From: Antedon mediterranea
Taxonomy: Eukaryota > Echinodermata > Crinoidea > Comatulida > Antedonidae
DNA length: 64,000 nt
Assembly (NCBI RefSeq): GCF_964355755.1
Contig: NC_092676.1
Span: 10,834,288 to 10,898,287 of the forward strand
Direction of reading: 5' to 3'
In this document: piece after piece, positions 1 through 14,500 of the stretch
Layout of the letters: each line of letters begins with the position of its first letter
Position numbering within the stretch: position 1 is the first letter of the stretch
The notes under the pieces: model-generated
The model's input: the letters and a program-made list of their open reading frames with translations, nothing else
The model's database searches: none
What the model was told of the DNA's origin: nothing
Made by a program: the position numbers and the translations under genes

Positions 1-1050
1 TACACGTAAACTTTAGGTCAAGGGTAAAAATATTAGCAAGTAAAAACGTACGTGTGCGTGAAATTGTATGTTAAAAATTTTAAAAGCTCAAAATTAAGTT
101 TTAATCAATTTAGAGCATGAATTAGGCCATTTGCGTATTTCAAAAAATAAAAAAATTTTGCGCGTGCGATACTTAAAAAGCGTAAAAAAATACGATTTGT
201 TTTTTAAAATCGCATTCTACTCACTCTTAGTACATTCACTACATTTGAGTCAGTTCCGACTTAAAATAATGCTATACGAGCAGGTTAAAAATGACAAAAT
301 GCGCAAATTAATTGCATTAAAGTGCTGAAAATGGTGAAAAATAAGGCATTTTTAAAATGAAAATAATTCTTCAGAATGCACGATGACCCACAATTCTTTT
401 TAACGTATTCTGGAAGCCATTGAGTTGTAGATATGAATTCATATACACATTTTACGTACAAAATGTTGTGAGGTCATCAAATGGCCACTTGAATTTAAAA
501 TTAGGTTTTTTTTTCTTTTGTCATATTTTATCACATTCAATAGAACGCATCTCTGTTATTTTGTGCCCGATTTTCGCTCAAATTTTAGTATGTGATTGCT
601 CTATTAATTGACTTTCTCATGACTGTCACTATTTTTATTTTGTAAGTAACGTAGGTCGTGTAATTTTACCTTCGCCGTTTTGAATATAATTACAACTCTT
701 CAGAATTGAAGGTTATCTTGATGATTTTAATTTATTATGAAAGCTGATGAAATGTAGATATAAATTCATATAAAAATCAAGCCTATATCGGATGTTGTGA
801 CGTTAACATATGGCCAGTTGAAGTTAAAAAGCAGTGCACGATTACCCACAATTTCATGAATTATGAATTCATGTACACATTTTACGTACAAAATGTCGTG
901 AGGTCATCAAATGGCCACTTGAATTTAAAATTAGGTTTTTTTCTCTTTCGTCATATTTTATCACATTCAATAAAACGCATCTCTGTTATTTGTGCCTGAT
1001 TTTCGTTCAAATTTTAGTATGTGACTATGATTAATAGACGTGATTACTAG
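1..1050. repeat. Repeat-rich flank with a 160-bp direct duplication
   Basis: Bases 436-595 recur almost unchanged at 866-1026 (core ACATTTTACGTACAAAATGT). The stretch 775-830, reverse-complemented, resembles 53085-53145 inside the second Helitron (ACTGGCCATATG then CGTCACAACATCCGAT). This flank is therefore probably a diverged relative of that Helitron in the other orientation. A CTAG followed by T at 1047-1050 would fit a Helitron 3' end, but there is no convincing hairpin before it. Confidence 0.5.
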
Positions 1051-1051
1051 T

Positions 1052-1780
1052 ATTTGTGGTGACAAGAATCAATTCTTGGACCGCTACTTTTCATACTCTA
1101 CATTAATAACCACCCAAACTGTGTCAATCTTTGTAAAACAATGCTGATGACACAGCTATCCATTGCTCAGCAAATAACATTCTACATTATTACTGATGTA
1201 AAAGATAACCTAAATTCTGACCTAATAAATGTTCAAAACTGGCTCATAACAAATAAATTAACTTTAAAGTTAAATGAACGTTAACAAAACAGAATATATG
1301 GTTATATAGGAACGCACACAAAATTAGCTAAAATAAATCGTTCTAAATTAAATGTCAACAAATAGCACACAAATAAACTGTGTTGATCACTGTAAACACT
1401 TGGGTGTAGTCATAGACAAAACCCAAACTTAGAATAAACAAAAATTGATTGTAATAAACAGAGTTCTTGCTCATGGTCTCTTTTACCTGAAGAAAAGCAA
1501 TTATTTTTTACCACAAAGCATACATGTATAAATCAAAAATTGCTCCCCATTATTGAAATGTAATATGATATATAATATATACACTAAACTGGATCAATCT
1601 CAATACTATAAATTATATCAAAATGAAGCTCTATCCATGTATAAAATTATGAATTCACAAATGCCACAGCTTATTTAAGAAACTTATTCAAAGAACGAAA
1701 TATAAATTACAATACTAGGTGTACTGACATTCTTGAAGTTCCTAAACCAAACACTGAATATAAAAAATTATTATTATTAT
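1052..1780 (+). pseudogene. Non-LTR retrotransposon reverse transcriptase relic
   Basis: With frame changes and stops, the plus strand reads through the second half of a LINE reverse transcriptase. It begins near a degenerate QGSILGPLLF, then a YADDTAIH-like stretch, NVQNWLITNKLTLK, NKTEYM and HCKHLGVVIDK. The C-terminal segment ends with NEALYKIMNS and LEVPKPNTEYKK. Heavily decayed, 5'-truncated and not functional. The clade is not assigned. Confidence 0.75.
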
Positions 1781-1799
1781 TGATAATTAAAAATATTGA

Positions 1800-2380
1800 A
1801 ACAGTATACAATTTAAAAATTTAGATTGTATGTTCGAATTTGTTGAAATGTATAAAATAAAGTCTTTAAATGCCAAACAACCACAATGCAGTGTCAGAAA
1901 TATATTAGTCATTTTAGAAGAAAATTCTCTATTAAGACATATAAAAATGCATATTATGAACAATTTGAGACCAAAATGAAAATTCTATGACGAGTAGTTA
2001 TCAAGATATTATGATCACGGTCATGGTTAAAAGGTCAAAATTGGTACTTCTCGTTTGATGAAACTTGTCATTTGAGTAAATATAAATATGTATATTATGA
2101 TCAATTTGAGAGCATATTTGAGTTTCTAGAGTAAGTGATTGTCGAGATATTTGATATAGGCAGCCATTTTGAAAAAGCGCCTCCATTCAGTAAAAAACGC
2201 ATCTAAACGTTGGGCACCAAGTTGAAATTAGTTTCTTATGATGTCATTGACCACATGAAAGTGAAAAATCAAACTTGTCGAAATTTCATAAAGAAAAATA
2301 CAAATGCTGGCTTACTATTACCATTTTTTATTTGTTTTATTACTTTCAATTAGATGAAATGATTTATTTGTATTAACAAT
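1800..2380. other. Intergenic or intronic, nothing recognised
   Basis: AT-rich sequence lying 3' of MAO exon 13. The expected MAO exon 14 was looked for on the minus strand and not found. The short open frame at 2001-2186 has no recognisable similarity. Confidence 0.5.
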
Positions 2381-2388
2381 TAACTTAC

Positions 2389-2500
2389 TTCTCTAGCTGC
2401 TCTCTCACCAGACTCCACAGCACCATCCATATAACCTGCCCACTTACTAGCAGTTTCTGTTCCCCCAAAATGAATGCAACCAACTGGTTTACGAAGCTCC
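2389..2500 (-). CDS. MAO: MAO exon 13: C-terminal FAD-binding segment
   Basis: 112 bp encoding [20 protein letters not shown] then [18 protein letters not shown]. Carries the second aromatic-cage tyrosine (GYMDG). Donor GTAAGTT follows, so another exon (membrane tail) is expected at lower coordinates. I found none in the remaining 2.4 kb. Confidence 0.93.
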
Positions 2501-5500
2501 CTGTTGAGATTTTCGAATCATGCATATATTATAAATACACTGGCAGATAACTATACAGTATGATGCCATCTGCAAAAACTACATTCACATACACTGAGTT
2601 TAGTTTTGCAATTATTGTTTAGTGTTTTTTTTTTTGTCAATTCTATGTCCAGGTGATGACCTTTGTTTCTGTTTATCACACAGACAACCTTATTTGAACA
2701 CATCATTGCAAAATACTAAAATAGATTTTAGAAAGCGACAAAGGCTTTCAAGTCCTAGTCATGATGGTTCATTAACCTGCATGTAGATGTATTTTAAGAT
2801 GTTTCAAATATGGTATCACAACTTTTATGAATTTTATGGCTCTAATAATGTATGTCTACACCAATAGTTTTTTTTAAATCTAGTTAAGTTATATATTTAA
2901 TAATCAACAAAAATAAATTTAAATTCTTTTTTTAATCCCACCGTCCATATCTGTACAAAGTTCCCGGGTGGAACACAGTTGTGTAGCAACCGCCAACATA
3001 AGGCTCTTCCATCCAATTCTTTTCAACATAGTATACAGGCTTTGAAGAAATGGGGAAAAATATATTTAGAATCTTCTAATTATTAGAACATAAAATGCTT
3101 ATATTTTCTTCATGTTTCATTGTCAATTGTACACTTACATATAGGGCCTCGCTAGAGTCAAATGCCTTTGCAAAATACTGGCAGATTTTGTTTATTCTGT
3201 AAAATAAAAGTATTTTAATATTTCATTTACAAAAAAATACTTAAAACTACAAAGCAAATATTAGGCCCTACTAATTGTATCAAGTCAAAAACTTTTATTG
3301 AAAGTTTATTATTTATTTATTTATTTATAAAATAAAGATCTTTTTTAGATTTTGAGATCTTTGTTAAATCTTAAGATCTTTGTAAGATATGGAGATTTTT
3401 TTAAGGAGATCTTTGTAAGATATTGCAGGTATCTTTGTGAGATATCGAGATCTTTGTAATTATTATTTTGCATACGCAATATTAAAAAAAATAATGGCAT
3501 CAAATAATAGCAACCTGCAATGAAATATAAAGTAAAACATTAATCAGGTAGCAGGTAGCAGGTTTGGAATTGGAAGGATTAAAATAACAAAACCAAAAAA
3601 ATACCATCAAACTTTGTTTAACAAAAAAACGCAGCTCGCTTGTTGACTAACAGTTTTAAATATACTATATATATTTTTTACTGATGAAGGGCTAGTGTTG
3701 GCCGAAAGCTCTGCTGAAACTTTTCTTCTTTTTTTAAAAGTAAAGTTACTAATTGGTAATCTGAATACTGTATATGTAATGCTTGCTTGTATGTATTGTA
3801 GTGCAAGACTGTAGTCTTCTAAGGCCTACAATCACCTCTGTGATCAAATAGATTATTATACTCTATTAGACATTTGCAGGATCTCTTTGAAGTAAAACAA
3901 CGCTGTTAATTTTCAAGACTGAGCGGAAACTGAGCTGTAGGAACATTTCTCATTGTTTATAATGTGAACCGGTTTTAACAACCACCATACACTTTTTACA
4001 CCACTCACACTGTATTTCTTGGTTAGAGCACACGTTAACATTTTAATAGCAGGAGTAAAACCCCAAAAACCCCACTTCGGTAACGATCCAACATACTCAC
4101 ACTTCGCGGAATAATATCACTTAACATAAACGATGTTATATGACCGTCCAAAGCTTGCACGAGTGGTGTGTAACATGAGCTGCAATGAGTAAACTTGGCA
4201 TGGACATTTTGCTGTGTTAACTAAATAATTCAGTTTATGGACTTTACTTTTATTCCACAAATAATATGATTTTATTTTATGTAAGCTATAATTATTGGTT
4301 TATATGAGATATAACTGTCTGTAAACATTTGGGAAGCATCAGTGCCAATTTTTAAATAATTTATAAATGGGATATAGTTTATATATGATTCGTATACTTT
4401 CCGTATACAGTATTTTTATCATGAATAAACAAAGTATACGTCCGTATGATAAACATATACGACGCCAACTCTTTGTGAAGCAACAGAGTGGAAATAATGT
4501 AAACAGTGAAATCGTATATGATCTGTATTCTTAGTATAATCTTTAAACGAATACGGATCGTATAATGCTTTTTTGCAAAGGGAATTGTAAAAATACCGGC
4601 CTATACAGTAGGTTGACAGCCAAAATAAAGTTTTGATTATTTGACAGTGAATTATTATAATAAGCGGCCTAGGTTGACAGCAAGAACGAAGTCATTATTT
4701 ATTGAAAAAAAGATTTTACAGATTACGGTCTACTTGCATCTATACTGTATATCAGCAAATGTTTTCATAGACTCTCTTCTCCCAGACGTACTTTGGGGTT
4801 TGTAATTTGAGCATGACCCGTCCAAGTTTACAAAATTCCAAAACTGTCAGCCTCTAGAATTATAGCTTCCGCTCGATGAGTAGTCCTCTGGGAATATAGC
4901 TGAATAAAGCCGCAGCGCGAAAACTAGTTAGCAAGCTGTGTGATGGATCAAATGGTCCAATATCTATTTGATTTATGTATGTAAGCAAAGATGAGGTATA
5001 ACTAAGCTTACCTTTGATCCTTAGTTAGTGCACAGAATTCTCTAGCTTTGTTAGCAGTTATGAACCTACCAGAAAAAAATTAAATTAATATTTTCCAAGT
5101 ACAGTAGATAACAATTATGGATGTTATATATATTACACTGAGATATATTTCAAGAGGGATAATAGAAACATAATTTGTGATACTCCAAACATCTGGGTGT
5201 ATTCTTACGAGAACAGTTAGTATTAATAAAAACAGCATAGCCATTAATAATTGTGTAAAAAAAAAGGTCATCGTAAATATAAACCAGTCTTCTTTTAACT
5301 TAGTGCAGATAGCAAAGTCTGCGACTTACTGTATATTGGAAGTTTAAATGTATTAATATGAATGCATTTTGAACATAGAGAACTTGGCAAGAAGTTAAAA
5401 GAGGGGATACTTAGGGAGAAACGGATTTAGTAACAATGACCAAATTGTTAAATCCAATTTTTGCCACCCTCCGTAATAGATCTCAAGATTAATTAAAAAT

Positions 5501-8500
5501 ACATCTAAAGAACAAAGAAGAAGAAATACATTTTTGATTTTTATTTATTTTATATTCCAACTATAGAAATTCATGATATGTTAATTTGACATTGTGAAAC
5601 ACAGATGTGTCAGACTAACACTGCAAAAAATGATAAGTTTAGACTGTGGTTTGAAATTTATCTAACCAATAAAAGAAATGAATTGCTCCCAGAAATAAAA
5701 AAAAAAAAAAACCTCATGTCATAATTGCAATTGTTGAAACCTGGTAGAATAAAAAAATTACTGATGGCGAAATAACAATTAAAAAGTATCATACAATTAT
5801 AAAAGATACAAAATTTGAATCAGGAAAAGGTGGTGACATTGTAAATTATTACAAGACATCTTTAAATATCACAACCTGTGTGTATGGTCGCTAATGTACT
5901 TCATGGGCGTTGTTTGATGACATCCTTGCCTAGGATAACAGTCCATACAACACACTACCATTTTCACTAATATGGCACCAATATCACCGCTGACTAGTAG
6001 TACATGGTCCGTTGTTACACTGGCTAATTTTGGTTTAATCAGGTAAGCTAGGCACAGAATAGACTATACAAACCAGAAATGGTGCATGGTACTGTACATA
6101 GTCTATAAATTACCTGTGAATAAACACTCTCCTAACGTCATGCTAACGTATTGAGAAATAAACGGTGGTACGGTACATAACATAAAAAAAAAGCTTGTTG
6201 GAAAATTCCTAAACTTCTAGAACTGCATCGCTAAATGCTTTATCCAAGTCTGTCTACCACCAACTTTTATCAAAACTTCCCAGACTCTTTAGGCAACCTA
6301 AAACACGTCTCTTACAGAAGCTTACCAACTTACAACCTGGCAAAATATCTAGCCAAAATAGTATACCCACTGGTAGGACTCTAACTTAGACTAACTAGAA
6401 TTCTCAGCATTTTGTGGAAATCATCATCAAGGACGTTTACAGGACAAGCTGATTAGCTTCGACATCAAGTCTTTATACACAAATGTTCCAGTCAGAGAAG
6501 CCTGCACTATAGTCAAACATCGACTGCATGCTGACCCTAAACTCCAACAGAGGACCGCACTTACTGCAGAAGAAATCTATGACTTACTTCTACTATGTAT
6601 ATTATCTACTATATAACTTCAAATGGCGAGATCACTACTTTAAACAAACCGAAGGCATGGTTATGAGATCTCATTTATCCCAGTCATTGCTAATATCTTT
6701 TTAGAACTTCAACAAGCAACAAAAACGCTGGCTTCAATATGGCGATGATACATTCATCATCTGGCAGTACAACAAAGTGGACCTAGATTGTTTTCTAAAT
6801 ACCTTTACTCTCAACATCAAAATTATAACATTCACTGTGGAAGAGAAAAACAACCATATTTTACTATTTCTTGACGTGTTTGTTACAAAAAAAACAACCG
6901 GAGGGAACTCTGTTTTACAAAGTTTATCGCAAATATAGTCACATGGACAGATATTTACATAATCGATCTTTCCACCATCCATCGACGAAAAAATCGGTTA
7001 GTAGGACTCTCATTAAATTATCGCACATCGTCAGCAACAAAAAGATAAAAAATACAACAATGTCACCAAAGCGTTGGAACTCGAATGGTTACAACATAAT
7101 TATATCATCAACCAGCAGCGGATCCTGCAGAGTTTAGAATGTCTGAAAGTAAAGTCTCTGTATTTTTACCATATGTAGGACAGCTTTCTCATCGTACCCA
7201 GCGACATAAAAATATTTGATAGTACACTCAACAAATTGTCTCTTCAAACACACAAGGACAAACCATCATCGCCAACCTGGTGTGTATCCCATGCGAATGT
7301 GGAAAGGTATACATTGGAGAGACTGGATGTGACCTTCCAATCATGCTTAAAGAAGTTCAGAAGAGGAGAGCGAGACAAAGCATTCATAGTCATAAGATGC
7401 TAAAATAATTGCTACTGTTCCTTCTTGGCATTCCAGACGCACCAAAAAGTCATAGTATTTGGCCAGTTTACATTTCACAACCCTTTCTAATGGTTTTTGT
7501 TTGGCTAGTCTACACCCCACTTCGAGACAATGCTATTTAGCTTTGTTGTTTATACCTGAAACTAGGCTCTTTTATAACTAGTTTCTAAATTCATCATTGT
7601 TCATGAGAAACAATGCGCTAGATTCAATTCCTGTGAACCTTGCTATGTTTTAGCTTTCACACCAGTCCCACCTAATTTTACTTATATTCCCAGTTTCCTG
7701 GACTTCCTGTATTCTCACAATCAAAGTATATTGATCGAAATGTCAAGGAACTCAACAGTATCAATGACTTTCACAGCGTTGAGGCTGCCACGGAACAATA
7801 TAGACTAAGATGAAATAAAAATGGTATAATAACCTACTGTAGCCATGCCTAATTGTCATTATTTTATATTTATTAAACATTTTTAGTCACGTGCAACGCA
7901 ACTCTACAGCTCACTTTGTCGGTCGGTTGGTCAGTCGGTTGGTCGGTAACACTAACTCAAATTTGAGCACGCGACTGCAGCCTTGTATATGACATATTTG
8001 TATGTATATATGTGCATATTTTATAATGGACCAATAAATCTATATCTATGGTTTCACCCCTTAATCGTGTCTAATTTGATTGAGTGTCTTAATAATAATA
8101 AAGAAAGTGATTGAAATTGAATTTAAAGAAAACAAGACTTACGTGATTAGGGCTGGTGCAGTTCCGTCTGGTTTTGTATCATCAAACGACCATTTAATTG
8201 GAAACTCTGGATCAATACTCCAAGTTGAGCCACAAAAACCTTATGATTATTAGAAATGAGAGAATTTAGTAAACCACATTAATGTCAGTAAAGCAAAGAT
8301 ATAACACATGTGATTAAAAAAAATTATTCTTAGAGCAACATCATTTAATACTAATAGTCACTGCAGATATTGCTTATTCAATTCAATGTCCATCATTTTA
8401 TCATCTTACTAATTTATTAAGAACATATAAACTAGTGTTGCAAGTCACTTGGCAGTTTATTACCTCGTCTCAACGCATCACCCATCATTTGTATTGACAT

Positions 8501-11500
8501 TATCTCTTTAATGAATTCATCTTATAGACGTAAACACTTCTAAAGGTTACCTTTTTTCCTCCAAAATTGTGTTTTATAGTACACAATACATTTTAGAACA
8601 GATCCCATTGGGGCACGGGCGATGAGTTGGTTTCTTAATGGAGGTAATGGTGGCATAAAGTTAATCCTTTGTATCATGCCAGGAGGAATGGCCATCACTA
8701 CATATCTAGACTGAATTAGAATAGAATTTTAAAATACTAAACTATGAATAGGCATTTTGTAGGTTTAATAAAGTTATCCACTTTTGTCAAAACAAAAACG
8801 CTTATAGAAAACAAAACAAATGGAACAAAAAATGTGATTTCTTCCAGAAAATGTCCTTCTGGCTGATGACTATTTTTTTCTTTAAATATTTAATATTTTA
8901 TCAGGTAAATAACTTTAAGAATAATAAACAAAGAATTTAAAGACAGAATAAAAAAATAAATAATAATGCTATTTTACAGTCATTTCTGTAACTAAATACC
9001 AAACTTAGACTAGCCTTTGTGTATACTGTAAACGATACACAAAAGTGGTGTTTAACATATTTATTATTTGTCCAATAAAATACAACACCCCTCATAAAAG
9101 CCATCTAATATAGAGTTCTCAAGAAAAGAAATCATCTTTAGAATAACAGTAGTGAGTGCAGAAGCTTGACTTGCTCTCACTCATGGTTACTTGTCAGATG
9201 ACAATACAACAAAATAACCTAAATTCATTGTTTTAATGAAATTTTGTAGACTACATCTTATTCTATACCTTGTATATTTCTCCTCCAAGCGTTTTAACAA
9301 CAGCCTCATCATCGTTCTGCTCGATAGTAATCACAACACTATTCAAGATCACTTTATCTTTTCCTAATTTGTCTTGGAGACGAAGACTAATCTGTTGTGA
9401 CCCACCAATGAATTTTCTTTCCTGAAGATCAATAATATGTTGCTAAAGTTATAATAATTCATCATTATCTTACTGTAAAGTAGTATTACATAAAGGTAGG
9501 TTGTTCACATTCTTTTTCACTGAGTTTCCGTCGAACTGTACAGGTCCCAAAAAATAATAAAATATATATATACATATGCGTACAGTATATAAAATAATCC
9601 ATTAGGCCTACACTGGCACTATGTAGTTTTCATAACCATTGGAATTCCTAAACATACATAGTCCCAATGTACATAAGGCGCAAACTATAGTGTGAAATCA
9701 TCTCCATATTAATCTGACCAATTATGTAGATTGGATTTGATGGCAAACCGAAATAACTTTACTCATATTTTTGTCACTAACATGTTATAATTATTACCAT
9801 ACAGAATAGTTTTACTTTAAATATGATTATCAATTATAAGTATTTGGAATTGAACTTTTTTTTTCTTGTATACAAAACTGGTAGCAAAGTATAACTGTAT
9901 TCCTACCAACCAGAGATATTAAAGATTTCTTTGAAGGTGAGTAAATTTCAACAATTTAATGTTGTTAATAATGTAATGGGTCGAGCATGGGGTGTTCTGA
10001 CGCCTGACATTTGTAACATCACGTGTCAGGACCAATTAGCTTAAGCCTTGGGTGAAAAGCGAAAATTAGTAGTCTATCGGTGAATCGTAGAACACTCAAT
10101 TCAACATCACCACCCTGTGGTGCTCCCTGGAAACTGACACCATCCTGTGTCAGGCTAACGATGCGATGGCTAGGGGAAGGAAAATCCCGAAAATAAACCT
10201 ACTGCGGTAAGTTAAAATTTTTGTTACGGAAACTACTGTACAAGAGAAACTCAGATACCAGTTATTATTACTGAGGAAGGCTTTGGCGATGTGACGGTCC
10301 AAATACCAGCTGATGACAACATCACGTTTGTGGACAGTATAAGACTGTTGGACCAAAGGCGAAAGGACGTTCAGCGGTTGAAGACATTGATAACCAAGCC
10401 ACAAGAAATTACAAATGTTGGAATCAAAATCGATATACTGGGAGTCAGTGAATGCAGATGGCTAGGATTTAAAAAAGTCAGACTTAACACAGGAAAGAGC
10501 ATAATATTTCCAGAGACAGAAGACAACCTACATCATCACGGTGTGGCACTGATGATGTCAATAAAAGCAGAGTAATCACTACTCGAATGGAAACCAATAA
10601 ATAGCAGAATTATATATGCAAGATTTTTCTAAAAATTCATGACATTGTCAATCATTCAAACGTATGCACCAACAAATGAGAAAGACAACTTTTACGAGCA
10701 GTTATAATCAGTCACGGACAGCATGCACAAACACAATCTACTTATTGCGATGGGAGATTTTTATTCAAAAGTGGGAAAGGAAATGAAGGATACAGAAGTA
10801 TAATGGGGAAACACGACATTGGAAAAAAACAATAACGGAGAAAGACTCGATGACTCTTCTTCTTCTTAACCTATTTCTTTCCACTGCAGGATGAAGGCCT
10901 CTTCACCAATTGACAATTCACTTCTGTCTCTAGCTACTCTTTGCCATGCAATGCCACCATGTGTTGTTAGTTCATACCTCCGTCTCATTTTTTTGTCTCC
11001 CTCTGCCTATTTTGTAGGTTCTTGGAGTCCAATTTGTCAGTCTGACTGTCCATCTGTTGTCATATCTCCTGGCCAGGAGTCCTTCCCAGATGTCCTGCCC
11101 ACCTCTATTTCTTTAATTTTATGCAGCTTATTAAGTCCTAAATTAAGATTTGTTTTTATCTTTCTTTGTGACACCTATTAGTACTCTTTCCATTGCCCTT
11201 TATGTTACTCTAAGCCTTTTTCGAGACGTTTAGTAATGGTCCATATTTCCGAACTGTAGATAAAGGTTGGTATGATGCATTGGTTGAAGACCTGTCTTTT
11301 CAAAGAGATAGGTAATGATGTGTCGTGGAATATGTATCCCCCAAGGAACCAAACTTTGCCCAACCTAGCTGAATTCTTCTTTTGATCTCCTCTCCTGAGC
11401 TATTTATGAAAGTTATTTTCGTTCCAAGATATATGTAGTGGTCAACTACTTCCAAGTACAGTTACTTTGAAGTTTTGTGTTTGGTATTTTACATGACTTT

Positions 11501-14500
11501 GGTTTTCTTTACGTTCATTTTAAGACCTGCCTTCCTACTTTCTTTGTCAAGGTCCTGCATCATTTCTTGAAGTTCTTGACATGTGTGGCTTAGGATAAGA
11601 ATATCGTTTGCAAAGCGAAGATGTGTTAATAGTTCACTATCTACTAGGATACCTTTGTCGCTCCAGTCTGTGTTCTTAAAGACCTCCTCTAGAGCAGCTG
11701 TGAACAATTTAGGAGATATTGGATCCCCTTGCCTAACTCTTCTGAGAATTTCGAATGACTCTGTGATGGTATCATCAAGGTGAATCCTGAAAGTGGGGTT
11801 CTTATAGATAGCTTTGATAAGTTTGATTTATTTCTCGTCAATGTTTTGGTCCTTCAAAGCTCTCGGAAGTGACTGATGTTCAAGGATATCAAAAGCCTTT
11901 TCGTAGTCCATGGAACCCAAGAACAAGTTGAAATTATATTCCATTGATTTCTCAATAACTAGGCTGAGTGTGTGTAGGTGGTCTGATGTACCAAACCCTG
12001 CTCTAAAACCCGCCTTCTCTCTTGGTTGGCTATCATCCAGCTGTGACTCCATACGAGCAAGTATCACCCTAGTAAAGATTTTATACAGGTGCGGAAGCAA
12101 GCTGTGGTCTGTAATTTTAACATTTTTGTCTCCTTTCTTGAATATAAGAATGACTTTGGTTTCATACCACTGGTGAAGGATTTCCTCTTCTAGTCTGATC
12201 TTGTTGAATAGATCCGTGATTATTGTAATTAAATTGCCTCTTCATTCCCCAGGCTGATTATGTCAGATGTTAGCTGGTCTTCACCTGGTGCCTTTCCATT
12301 TTTCATTTTCTATAAGGGCATGGCGTATTTTACCCGGTTGGATAGGGGGAACCACATCAGCTCTGTTAGACCAATTTTCATTCTCTCTCCAGTCCGATTG
12401 GTTGCTATTATAAAGGGTCTTATAGAAGTCCCTTAACACCTTATTGAGTTGCTGTTTGTCTTTTGTTTCAATTCCATCTGAGTCCTTCAAACAAGTTATA
12501 ATTTTTGTTTCCAGCTGGCATTTTTCTGTTGATAAACTTTGGGCCTTTGTGCTTTTCAAGAACCTCTTTGGTTTCAGTGCTTTCCTTTTCTGATTCATTT
12601 GTTTGATTTCTGCCATCTATCTATTATTATCTATTTTAACATGTGTTGCTTCTTCTTTTGCTAGTTTCTCAGCAGCTGCAAGTGTAGTCTGGACGATTTG
12701 GTTGTAACTTTTGGTTACTGTTTGGTAATCCATCTGATCGCGGCGTAATGATGCAAATCTGTTTTTCAATGCTAATATGAATTTCATGCTTTGTTCTGGT
12801 AGTTTATTGATGTTGATCTCTCCTAAGTCTTTTCAACATTCTAAGGCCCTCCAATCTCGTATCCATCTTAACTTTTGATCTCACAAGTCGGTGGTCGCTT
12901 CCAATATCAACTTTAGGGACTGTAGAAATACATCCATCAGTATATCTTTTAAGTTACAATATAGTCAATGAGGTTATGTGTAGAGGCATTGGGCTCTCCC
13001 ATGTCCAATACCTGTCGATAGATTTTTGGAATAATGTATTTCCAATAACAAGGTTTCTGCTGGCAACATATTCCAGCAGTCTCTCATTTCTCTCATTTCT
13101 TTCACCAATGCCAAAAGGACCTATATGCCTTTTTCTTTCCTGGTCTTTCTTAGTCCAACTTTAGCGTTGAAGTCGCCCATAATAAGTGTGTATGTTGTTT
13201 TATCCTCCCCTAGTGCCTAGTCTAGTTCTTTGTAAAACTAGATGGTACGCTCGCTTCGCTCGCGTACCATCTAGGTTGTGCCCACAGATGGTTCTCGAAT
13301 ACATAATAATTTCAGCGTTAAAAAACTGGCGATTTCAAATGTACGTACCGCAGGACAATAATACATGTCGTTTACAGCCTACAGGAACGAATAAATAGAC
13401 ACTATAATTTATGTACTCAACTAAAATTAGCACCATGGGAATTACTTCCGAAAGAGAAACTTGAGACCAATTGTTTAAGTCAAATTTAAACAAACTTGAT
13501 TTGTGTTTTGTATGTAACATTAGGGTTGAGGGATGGGGAAGAGGATGGGTGCAAAGAGGAACAATTTTTAAATATTATTCTTTATCCATTTAGTAACGAA
13601 ATATTAATTGAACTTATTCAACCTTATGTTCCTAAGCAGTCTCTGAGATCTAGATCTGAGTCTCTTCTTGCCCATATATTTCATCCTTCCACTAAGTTTT
13701 CTGGAAATCGTTCATTTTCTTCGGCATCCGTTTCTCTATGGAATACGTTGCCTATTGAAATCCGTCAGGCTACTTCCACCAGTGTCTTCAAATCTCTCCT
13801 CAAAACCCATTTTTTAATTTGTAAATTTCTAAATTGTTCTGTCTTTGTAAAGCACATTGAGGCTTTCAGCATAATGCGCTATCACAAGTACCAGTTATTA
13901 TTATTATTATTATTATTATTGTTTTAATGTTTTACAAATAATATACCACTAAACACAGTAAAACATTGCGATGTAATACTTTGTTGAAACTATCACCGTC
14001 CTAGTCGATTGAAATAGTACAGTAGCCCCTACATGTAACGATACATCACTACGACGTGTATATGTTTATATAATGTAAAACAATTTGTGAAAACCACCTC
14101 TATTCGGGGAAAATCATAAATTCATTAATCGTCAATAAATATTAAATTATCTAACTCAACTTAATTAATAGGCCTAATGGTTTTCAATTGTTTCCTAGAG
14201 CAAATTCATACTTAAGTTGGTTCCTACCCTACCCACCAAAGTTGTTCTGCGTTTAGGGCATGTGATGTACCGTAGGCCTATCCTCTACTGGTTTTACAAC
14301 GCTACTCATGCCAGTGAGGGAAGGGTGATGATGTGGGTGGTTTAACTGCAATAATAAAGATTTATACATAATATACGGCGAGTGAAAACGCTAGCTCTTT
14401 ATCCGTTTAAAAAAAAATTATATCCAACCTCTGCAGCACAGATTGAAAAAAAAATGGATCGAATTTCTGTTATGAGTATACAGTACTTGCCTTTACGACG

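Noticed and set aside
1047-1050. CTAG|T as a third Helitron 3' end
   Set aside because: No upstream hairpin and no similarity to the known 3' ends; kept only as a hint in the repeat entry.
1-2388. MAO exon 14 (membrane tail)
   Set aside because: Searched on the minus strand for a hydrophobic C-terminal segment in phase; only repeats and a LINE relic were seen.
13496-13927. 143-codon frame as an independent gene
   Set aside because: It is the C-terminal tail of a LINE reverse transcriptase plus an ATT tail inserted in the Helitron.
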